Shown: piece after piece, positions 24,683-30,956 of the stretch
Position numbering within the stretch: position 1 is the stretch's first letter
Layout: each line of letters opens with the position of its first letter
From: Rubrolithibacter sp043763625
GTDB taxonomy: Bacteria; Bacteroidota; Bacteroidia; Sphingobacteriales; Sphingobacteriaceae
Direction: 5' to 3'
Length of the DNA: 30,956 nt
Assembly: GCA_043763625.1 (NCBI GenBank)
Contig: JAYULL010000147.1
Coordinates: forward strand, 1-30,956
The notes under the pieces: generated by a model
The model's database searches: none
Told to the model about the DNA's origin: nothing
What the model saw: only the letters and a program-made list of their open reading frames with translations
Made by a program: the position numbers and the translations under genes

Positions 24683-24856
24683 ATGCCTCTGGAAATTAAA
24701 GAGCTTCATATTCGGGTTTCGGTTAATCAAACCGGCCAAGGGGAAGCGCAAGGGGCGCAAAACCCCGGCCAAGGCGAAAAAGACCATAAAGACAGTATTA
24801 TTCAAGCGGCTGTAGAGCAAGTGATGGAGTTAATTACCGGTAAAAACGAACGCTGA
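24683..24856 (+). CDS. DUF5908-family small eCIS protein
   Basis: 57 residues. Begins MPLEIKELHIRVSVN, the usual start of DUF5908, then a Gly/Gln-rich linker (TGQGEAQGAQNPGQGEKDH) and an amphipathic helix (SIIQAAVEQVMELITGK). It starts two bases after tube protein 2 and overlaps the LysM gene by one base. Small proteins of this type hold the same slot in many contractile particles (Afp6 position). Exact role unknown; an assembly or connector factor is plausible. Confidence 0.8.
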   Translation: MPLEIKELHIRVSVNQTGQGEAQGAQNPGQGEKDHKDSIIQAAVEQVMELITGKNER

Positions 24857-25545
24857 TGGCACAGGGCAAGCTGGAAAAGATCACCATTATCGCTTATAAC
24901 GATCCGCACTGCGAAAAAACCCAGCAAGTGGGCGAACCTTACTCGGCCTTAATCAACCCGGAAAGCTATGTTTTAGATTATAAAATTGAATTTACCGAAG
25001 CGCAAGGACACGGCACCAGCGCAGCAACACAGCGGTTTAATCTGAAGAAGCCGGAAGAAATGGCTTTTGAATTTCTGTTTGATTCAACGGGAATTATTGA
25101 CGGAAAAAAGAAAGAAGATGTTTACGACGAAGTAGAGAAGTTTCGGAAGATGATGCTGGATTACGACAGCAAATCTCACGAACCCAAACATTTTATAATA
25201 GCTTGGGGAAAATTCTTATTTAAAGGGAGATGCAATTCCCTTAGCATTACTTATAAGCTGTTTAATCCCGACGGTAAACCTATAAGAGCAGTTTGTAAAG
25301 CCAATTTTAAAGCAAGTGTTGAAGAAAACTTGCGGGTGGCAACAGAAAATCCGCAGTCGCCGGATTTAACTCATTACAAAACAGTTAAGCAAGGAGACAC
25401 GCTGCCGCTTTTATGCTATTTAGTCTACGGCGATTCGAAATATTATTTACAAGTAGCTAAGGTTAATAAGCTCTATAATTTTAAAGATTTGCAACCGGGA
25501 ATGGCTTTGTTTTTTCCGCCGATAAAGAAAACTGCCGGAAATTAA
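24856..25545 (+). CDS. LysM-containing tube-spike connector (Afp7/Pvc7-like)
   Basis: 229 residues. The N-terminal part (KITIIAYNDPHCEKTQ; then YSALINPESYVLDYKIEFTE, and MAFEFLFDSTGIID) is the CIS tube-protein pattern. The C-terminus (residues about 173-225, HYKTVKQGDTLPLLCYLVYG to LQPGMALFFPP) is a LysM domain. In contractile particles this protein, like phage T4 gp53/gp54-type and P2-type LysM proteins, sits between spike and tube and binds within the baseplate; the LysM here need not bind peptidoglycan. One base separates it from the spike gene. Confidence 0.9.
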   Translation: MAQGKLEKITIIAYNDPHCEKTQQVGEPYSALINPESYVLDYKIEFTEAQGHGTSAATQRFNLKKPEEMAFEFLFDSTGIIDGKKKEDVYDEVEKFRKMMLDYDSKSHEPKHFIIAWGKFLFKGRCNSLSITYKLFNPDGKPIRAVCKANFKASVEENLRVATENPQSPDLTHYKTVKQGDTLPLLCYLVYGDSKYYLQVAKVNKLYNFKDLQPGMALFFPPIKKTAGN

Positions 25546-25546
25546 G

Positions 25547-27292
25547 ATGTCGAATCAAAGAACAATACCGTCGGAAGCACCTAAGAGTGTATGTACTTAC
25601 ACCATTTTATCGGAGGGAAATGAAGTTTCGAGAACCCATCATGTATTATCAATAATTGTAAACAAAGAAGTTAACCGGATTCCCTCTGCAACGCTGCTAA
25701 TGTTAGACGGAGATCCTGCAAAAGAGTCGTTCGAGATCAGCAATAAAATAGATTTTGAACCCGGAAAAAAGATAGAGATAAAAGCCGGATACAGAAGCGA
25801 AGAAGAAACGATTTTTAAAGGAATAGTGATTAAACACGGTATTAAGGTAAGAAAAAACAATTCTATTTTGATGATAGAGTGTAAGGATGAAGCTGTTAAG
25901 ATGACCGGTTCTTGTAAGAACAAATATTTTAAAGAAGTGAAAGACAGCGATGTTTTAGACGAAATTATCGGGACATACGGACTTCAAAAAGACGTGACCG
26001 CAACATCAGTTACACATAAAGAGATAGTTCAATACAACACAACAGACTGGGATTTAATACTTTGCCGAGTTGAAGCTAATGGTATGCTTTGCATTGCCGA
26101 AGACGGAAAGATCAAGGTGGATAAGCCTGATTTTAGTTCTAGTCCGGCATTAACCGTACAATACGGGGCTACAATACACGATTTAGATGCTGAGATTGAT
26201 GCCCGACTACAATTTAAAGCTGTGAAGGCCGAAGCTTGGAACTTTGCAGATCAGGAACTGACATCGGTAGATGCCCTAGATCCAGGAGTGCCCGAGGCCG
26301 GTAATCTTACCTCTGATGCTTTGGCGGGTATAATTGGTGAAGATCACTTTCAGCTACAGCACAGCGGCAAGATTAGCGAACAGGAATTACAACAATGGGC
26401 TGATGCTAAATTCTTAAAAAATAAACTTGCAAAAGTTAGAGGCAGAGTTACAACAGACGGAACTGCAGCTGTAAAACCGGGGAACTTAATACAACTTAAC
26501 GGCATCGGAGAACGATTTGAAGGAAAACTTTTTGTAACAGGCGTTCGCCACCAAATTGATAAAGGAAATTGGGAGACAACATTTCAGTTCGGGTTAAATC
26601 CGGAATGGTTTACACAAACCTATAATGTACAGCAACCACTTTCCGGCGCATTGTTGCCGGCGATACAAGGATTGCAAATAGGAGTGGTTACCAAATTAGA
26701 AGGAGATCCTGACGGAGAAGATCGCATTATGGTTCGATTGCCTAATATTGATAAGGACGATGAAGGTATTTGGAGCAGGATAAGTACGTTGGATGCCGGA
26801 AATAAAAGAGGAACGTTTTTCAGACCGGAAATCGAAGACGAAGTAATTGTAGGCTTTATTAATAATGATCCGCGACACGCAGTCATCTTAGGTATGTGCA
26901 ACAGTAGTAAGAAACCTGCGCCTCTTACCGCGACCGACGATAATCATGAAAAAGGATATGTTTCGCGGAGCGAGATGAAGCTGATTTTTAACGATGATAA
27001 AAAGACGATAAAAATAGAAACTCCCGGAGGCAATAAAATTGTGATTTCGGAGGATGAGAAGGCCATTAACATGGAAGATCAAAACGGCAACAAATTCACG
27101 ATGGATAAAGATGGAGTGAAAATAGAAAGTATAAAAGATATTGTACTTAAAGCCGCCACGGATATTAAGGCCGAAGGCGTAAATGTAAATGTAAAGGGAA
27201 GTGCCCAAGCAAAAATTGAAGGTAGCTCGGGAGCAGAAATCTCGTCAAGCGGAAGTACAACGGTTAAAGGTTCGATAGTACAGATAAATTAA
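25547..27292 (+). CDS. VgrG-like spike protein (Afp8/Pvc8 type)
   Basis: 581 residues. Residues 1 to about 360 form the gp27/phage-D-like base (HHVLSIIVNKEVNRIPSATL; IDFEPGKKIEIKAGYRSEEE; DWDLILCRVEANGMLCIAEDGKI). From about residue 375 there is a gp5-type OB domain (GLQIGVVTKLEGDPDGEDRI; GTFFRPEIEDEVIVGFINND) and a C-terminal beta-helix of short GNKIVIS/GNKFTMDKDGVKI-type repeats (about 480-581). It forms the trimeric membrane-puncturing spike, capped by the PAAR protein. No C-terminal enzymatic extension is present, so it is not an evolved VgrG. It is followed by 157 non-coding bases holding a repeat. Confidence 0.93.
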   Translation: MSNQRTIPSEAPKSVCTYTILSEGNEVSRTHHVLSIIVNKEVNRIPSATLLMLDGDPAKESFEISNKIDFEPGKKIEIKAGYRSEEETIFKGIVIKHGIKVRKNNSILMIECKDEAVKMTGSCKNKYFKEVKDSDVLDEIIGTYGLQKDVTATSVTHKEIVQYNTTDWDLILCRVEANGMLCIAEDGKIKVDKPDFSSSPALTVQYGATIHDLDAEIDARLQFKAVKAEAWNFADQELTSVDALDPGVPEAGNLTSDALAGIIGEDHFQLQHSGKISEQELQQWADAKFLKNKLAKVRGRVTTDGTAAVKPGNLIQLNGIGERFEGKLFVTGVRHQIDKGNWETTFQFGLNPEWFTQTYNVQQPLSGALLPAIQGLQIGVVTKLEGDPDGEDRIMVRLPNIDKDDEGIWSRISTLDAGNKRGTFFRPEIEDEVIVGFINNDPRHAVILGMCNSSKKPAPLTATDDNHEKGYVSRSEMKLIFNDDKKTIKIETPGGNKIVISEDEKAINMEDQNGNKFTMDKDGVKIESIKDIVLKAATDIKAEGVNVNVKGSAQAKIEGSSGAEISSSGSTTVKGSIVQIN

Positions 27293-27294
27293 GG

Positions 27295-27422
27295 TTGTCA
27301 TTAAGACGACAATTAGAATCCAAGGCGCCTTGTAATTCTGAATACTTTGTCATTCTGAACGCAGTGAAGAATCTAAGATCCTTCGTACCTCAGGATGACA
27401 AAGGCATTAGACAGGATGACAA
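27295..27422. repeat. Nested REP-like palindromic repeat inside the eCIS operon
   Basis: Inner element 27345-27403: CTTTGTCATTCTGA at the left faces TCAGGATGACAAAG at the right, with GAAGAATCT/ATCCTTC between. Outer arms TTGTCATT (27295-27302) and CAGGATGACAA (27412-27422) repeat the same ends. A perfect 12-base palindrome CAAGGCGCCTTG lies at 27321-27332. The core resembles the dispersed palindromes common in Bacteroidota genomes. No transposase is linked. Confidence 0.7.
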
Positions 27423-27449
27423 GTTTAAAAAAGATATAAAAATTAAAAT

Positions 27450-27740
27450 ATGCCACCCGCAGCAAGAGTAGGAGATATGCACGTTTGTCCGATGGTTACC
27501 GGTACTGTTCCTCATATCGGCGGCCCTGTTATGCCTCCCGGAACTCCGACAGTTTTGATTGCCGGCATGCCGGCTGCATGTGTTGGAGACATGGTGACCT
27601 GCGCAGGACCCCCGGACAGTATAGTTGCCGGATCATCTTCGGTCATGATAGGCGGGAAGCCGGCGGCTCGAATGGGCGATTCTACTGCACATGGAGGAAC
27701 GATAATATTAGGGGCGTTTACAGTTTTAATAGGCGGTTAA
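27450..27740 (+). CDS. PAAR-repeat spike-tip protein
   Basis: 96 residues. PAAR motif repeats are clear: PPAARVGDMHVCPM, MPAACVGDMVTCAG and KPAARMGDSTAHGG, with Cys/His residues (His11, Cys13, Cys47-type and His94-type positions) suited to one metal ion at the tip. PAAR proteins form the sharp cone on the VgrG trimer and may carry effectors; this one has no extension. It is placed after the spike gene and 10 bases before the gp25 gene. A start at 27450 gives the whole domain. Confidence 0.94.
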   Translation: MPPAARVGDMHVCPMVTGTVPHIGGPVMPPGTPTVLIAGMPAACVGDMVTCAGPPDSIVAGSSSVMIGGKPAARMGDSTAHGGTIILGAFTVLIGG

Positions 27741-27750
27741 GCAAAAGGGT

Positions 27751-28203
27751 ATGGCTGAAGAATTTCTAAAAAGCGACTTTATCGGCAAGGGATGGAGCTT
27801 TCCGCCGGCTTTTAGTAAGCAACAGGAAAGTGTGCAGATGACGGAGCGTGAAGAAGATATCTCTAAAAGCCTCGAAATTCTGCTGTCAACCAAAGTAGGC
27901 GAACGCGTTATGCAACCGAAGTTCGGCTGCAATATGGACGATCTCGTTTTCGAAGCTTTAGACACTACCATTAAAACCTTGATGATAGATCGGGTGCAAA
28001 CAGCAATTCTTTACTTCGAGCCCCGAATTGACACGTTAAAAATTGAGTTAAATACAGAAAACGAGTTGGAAGGAATAGTTATTCTGGAACTGGATTATGT
28101 GGTTAGAGCTACAAATTCGCGGTTCAATTTTGTGTATCCTTTTTATCGAAATGAAGGAACGGAGCTCAAATTTATTACAACCAATACCCCGGTAGCTTTT
28201 TAG
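27751..28203 (+). CDS. Baseplate wedge protein, GPW/gp25 family (Afp9/Pvc9-like)
   Basis: 150 residues. The gp25 pattern is visible: SLEILLSTKVGERVMQPKFG, DDLVFEALDTTIKTLMIDRV and YFEPRIDTLKIEL, with the conserved EPR that nucleates sheath polymerisation in phage T4 gp25 relatives. It joins baseplate to sheath. Three bases separate its stop from the next, large baseplate gene. Confidence 0.93.
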   Translation: MAEEFLKSDFIGKGWSFPPAFSKQQESVQMTEREEDISKSLEILLSTKVGERVMQPKFGCNMDDLVFEALDTTIKTLMIDRVQTAILYFEPRIDTLKIELNTENELEGIVILELDYVVRATNSRFNFVYPFYRNEGTELKFITTNTPVAF

Positions 28204-28206
28204 TTT

Positions 28207-30956
28207 ATGGCTTGCAGCGAAAATAAAAATCCTTTGAAACGTGGCGGAACCGACCGGAATCAACGCTTGCTCGACGGACTAAGCCCCGGCTATGCAAACA
28301 TTGAGGGCCGTGACGAAGCCGAGTGGATTGTCTTTGCTGCTAAATTTTCAGCTTACCTTAAATATTATAATAATTCTAATACTGCCGAGGGCGACTGGCG
28401 ACCGTTTTTTGAAAACAATATTTCTGCTGTTTTGGGCTCTATCGCTATTCAAAACATAGACGAATATCGCTTGGAGATTAAAACCCGGTTTGTAATTATC
28501 AAAAACGATGAAATCTCGCTAATCAATCGAAGAGAAAATTTAAGTGCGCTTTTTGCAGATGCATTAACTTTTGCAAAGGCGTTAGACGGGTATTTGCTTA
28601 AGGTCCCCACCGATAACGGATTTAGAAATACTATACAAAACCTTATCCGTTCTAAACTACAGCCCGCAATACAAAAGCTGCTGAAATATTATAAAGGAGC
28701 AAAAAGCTTGGGCCTGTTAAAGGACAAAGATTATCCCGAAATCAAAATCTTGAATCTGCCGGTAATCAAGGCAAGCTCATTAATCAGCGAAGGCTTATCG
28801 AATATTTGGATCACCGTTCAGCCTGACTGGACAAGCTATTTTGCGCAGTTGCCCGAAGAAACCGGAATTTTTGGCGACCCGGCATGGGATAAATCCGAAA
28901 AGATTAATCATGCGGCAAATCACAACTTGTTTTCGGTGCTGTTCGATCAATTTTTGATGTCGTTTTCGAATCTGATCAAAGACGCAGAAACAGCATTAAT
29001 AGAAACACTTACAAACTGGAACGGCCATCAGCCGCATTATGCTTTGTTTTTAAGTTTTTTGCGCTTATTTCGATTTGCAAAAGACAGCATAAATACATTA
29101 ACCGACCGCCACCTCGATTTTTATTACAAAGAAGTTTTGAGGCTCGAACCCCAAAAGCCGGTTCCTGATAAGGCTCATGTTTTAATTGAACTTGCCAACC
29201 ATATTAATCAATATTCAATAGCGAAAAATACCCTGTTTAAAGCCGGGAAAGATTCCGAAGGGAAAGACTTATACTATGCTTTAGATCAGGATACTGTTTT
29301 TAATAAAGCTAAAGTTGCCCGATTAATGTCGGTTTACAAAGGCAACGCTGAAGATAATATTCAGGCGGCGGCAATAAACGACGGAAGGCTTTTTGCTTCG
29401 CCTTTTGCCGACTCAGCCGATGGATTAGGCAAAGAAATTAAAACGGAGTTTAAAGAATGGCATCCGTTTGTTCACAAAACTTACTCGGAAGGTGTAGTCA
29501 GTGCGGTTAACATGCCTAAGGCAGACATAGGCTTTGCCGTAGCGTCGCATTACTTAGCCCTGAACGAAGGAGAACGGCGGATAAATATTAAACTTGGCGC
29601 TAACTTCACTTCTGCGCAACTAAGCTCAATAAATCAATCCGATTGTTATTTAACTACAGAAAAAGGATGGTTAAAAGTCGCAGATAAAGCTTGGACGACA
29701 GGCATAATTTCCGGCACCGCAACTGCAAGCGCTTTATTAGTTATAAAACTTACGGGTGATTTACCGGCAATTACAAATTATAACGCGAAGGTTCACGGCG
29801 GCAACTATACAACCGAATTACCTTTACTTAAAGTTATTTTAAGGCACACGGACAGTTCAGCTTATCCTTATAATCTTCTTAATAATTTATTTATTACCCA
29901 CGTTGAAGTAGATGTTAGAGTAGGTGTGGAGAACAACTACACATTGATTTCGGGCGGATTAAAAAATCTGTTGCTGAAAAATGATGTAGGAGTTTTAGAT
30001 GCATCGAAGCCGTTTTTGCCTTTCGGCCAATTCCCGAAAGCCGGCGCCTCGTTTATTATTGGCAATGAGGAGGTGTTTAAGAAAAAAAATGCCGAAGTAA
30101 GCCTGAACTTGCAATGGCTTGAGCTTCCGACAAGTACATCAAAAATCGATTACGATGTAACCGAAGGGAATTATTATCCGGATGCTTCTTTTACGTATTT
30201 AGGTCAAGGCCAATGGAAGAATTTATCGCCCGCCAACGTTAATTTCCTTAACGGGACAAACTCAAATGCTTTAATTCCGACTACCGGTTTTCAGTCACTT
30301 AGTGCGGTTGCGGGAAATAACGAAACCATTCTTTCTTATACTGATGAGTATTTGCCCTATGGTACCGAAAGTATAAAAGGCTTTCTGAAACTTACTTTGA
30401 ATGCCGGATTCGGTTATGAAGAACATCAAAAAGCATATACAGCTTATTTAATAAAGCTTGCGAGAGGAACGGCGGTAGCTGCCGATGATCCCGGAATTGC
30501 GCCGTATGTGCCGAAATTAAAATCAATTACCCTGCACTACAGGGCTTATACCGTTTCTAATCTTACTGACGCTGCGAGTTTTACCTCGAGGGAATTACAG
30601 TTTTTCAACGTTTATCCTTTTGGTGATGCAGAGCTACATAAGGGATTAGTTAACAGTGACATATCTTTAGTGCCTCAATTTATTGATCCCGGTAACGGTG
30701 ACAATAACATAGCAGAGTTTTATGTGGGAATCGAAAATTTGAAAGCAGACGAAAGTGTTAATATACTTTTTCAATTACTTGAAGGAACCGCAAACCCAAA
30801 ACTTGATAAGCCCGAAGAACACGTAAGTTGGAGCTATTTCAGTAATAACGTTTGGAAAAAATTTACAACACAACAAATAACCGACAACACGGATCAACTC
30901 TTGAAATCCGGCATTATTTCTTTTATTATCCCGGCTGATGCTACAACCGGAAACAC
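28207..30956 (+). CDS. Large baseplate protein (Afp11/Pvc11, baseplate J-like), 3' end outside window
   Basis: Open from the ATG at 28207 to the window edge, 916 codons without a stop. It starts MACSENKNPLKRGGTDRNQR, then LLDGLSPGYANIEGRDEAEW. The first 310 residues are largely helical and end near LTDRHLDFYYKEVLRLEPQK. That 'H-D-F-Y-Y-x-x-V-L' segment and the following KAHVLIELANHINQYSIAKN are characteristic of the Bacteroidota form of the eCIS baseplate J-like protein. The rest is beta-rich. Smaller J-like proteins are about 300-500 residues; the long form is normal for eCIS of this phylum. It forms the wedge ring around the spike hub. Confidence 0.83.
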   Translation, partial: MACSENKNPLKRGGTDRNQRLLDGLSPGYANIEGRDEAEWIVFAAKFSAYLKYYNNSNTAEGDWRPFFENNISAVLGSIAIQNIDEYRLEIKTRFVIIKNDEISLINRRENLSALFADALTFAKALDGYLLKVPTDNGFRNTIQNLIRSKLQPAIQKLLKYYKGAKSLGLLKDKDYPEIKILNLPVIKASSLISEGLSNIWITVQPDWTSYFAQLPEETGIFGDPAWDKSEKINHAANHNLFSVLFDQFLMSFSNLIKDAETALIETLTNWNGHQPHYALFLSFLRLFRFAKDSINTLTDRHLDFYYKEVLRLEPQKPVPDKAHVLIELANHINQYSIAKNTLFKAGKDSEGKDLYYALDQDTVFNKAKVARLMSVYKGNAEDNIQAAAINDGRLFASPFADSADGLGKEIKTEFKEWHPFVHKTYSEGVVSAVNMPKADIGFAVASHYLALNEGERRINIKLGANFTSAQLSSINQSDCYLTTEKGWLKVADKAWTTGIISGTATASALLVIKLTGDLPAITNYNAKVHGGNYTTELPLLKVILRHTDSSAYPYNLLNNLFITHVEVDVRVGVENNYTLISGGLKNLLLKNDVGVLDASKPFLPFGQFPKAGASFIIGNEEVFKKKNAEVSLNLQWLELPTSTSKIDYDVTEGNYYPDASFTYLGQGQWKNLSPANVNFLNGTNSNALIPTTGFQSLSAVAGNNETILSYTDEYLPYGTESIKGFLKLTLNAGFGYEEHQKAYTAYLIKLARGTAVAADDPGIAPYVPKLKSITLHYRAYTVSNLTDAASFTSRELQFFNVYPFGDAELHKGLVNSDISLVPQFIDPGNGDNNIAEFYVGIENLKADESVNILFQLLEGTANPKLDKPEEHVSWSYFSNNVWKKFTTQQITDNTDQLLKSGIISFIIPADATTGN

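Noticed and set aside
27485..27769. Frame overlapping the PAAR gene
   Set aside because: Shifted reading of PAAR repeats; the frame starting at 27450 carries clear PAAR motifs.
20508..30956. Prophage or type VI secretion interpretation of the contractile genes
   Set aside because: No capsid, portal, terminase or integrase genes and no TssJLM-type membrane genes are visible. The DUF4255 terminator, DUF5908 and LysM genes and their order match eCIS. The right side is unseen, so this is firm but not absolute.

Overview
The window looks like chromosomal DNA of a member of the Bacteroidota. The promoters resemble the Bacteroidetes TAnnTTTG -7 box, with start codons close behind it and few Shine-Dalgarno sites. 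There is a remnant of a PorP/SprF (type IX secretion) gene. The injection-system genes, the CzcA-TolC fusion and the DUF6691 transporter half are also of Bacteroidota type. Order or genus cannot be fixed by eye. No tRNA, rRNA, CRISPR array or transposase gene was seen.

Region 1 (1-5966, minus strand) is a divalent-metal efflux operon: a promoter, a small His-rich periplasmic protein, an RND pump fused to its own outer-membrane channel, and a periplasmic adaptor cut by the left edge. Region 2 (6102-10640, plus strand) is a reduced-sulfur detoxification locus: a Crp/Fnr regulator, a TauE/SafE exporter, a YeeE/YedE transporter split over two genes, a CstB-like persulfide dioxygenase-sulfurtransferase and a TlpA-like thioredoxin. 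Two GTGAC-N4-GTCAC palindromes stand at identical distances from -7-like boxes, one before the exporter and one before the dioxygenase. Region 2 therefore reads as a two-promoter regulon of the adjacent regulator.

Region 3 (10641-16045) mixes decay and novelty. A C-terminal PorP/SprF fragment is followed by a gene-free stretch with a strong terminator and a possible structured RNA. Then comes a three-gene cassette: an ATP-grasp ligase, a YqcI/YcgG (GntA-type) heme N-oxygenase candidate and a DUF1989 protein. It ends against a 5'-truncated membrane dehydrogenase/cytochrome c gene. The cassette is the best candidate here for an undescribed pathway, probably one that ligates and N-oxygenates an amine or guanidine.

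Region 4 (16087-20171) holds ordinary single genes: a WYL regulator, NhaA, a small unknown, an NlpC/P60 hydrolase and a short-chain dehydrogenase. Region 5 (20508-30956) is the first part of an extracellular contractile injection system (eCIS). In order it has the tail terminator (Pvc16/DUF4255), an unrecognised 389-residue protein, one sheath, two tube proteins, a DUF5908 protein, a LysM tube-spike connector, a VgrG-like spike, a PAAR tip, a gp25 baseplate protein and a large baseplate protein that runs off the right edge. The remaining baseplate, tape measure, ATPase and any cargo genes should lie beyond the window. The operon is interrupted between spike and tip by a REP-like nested palindromic repeat.
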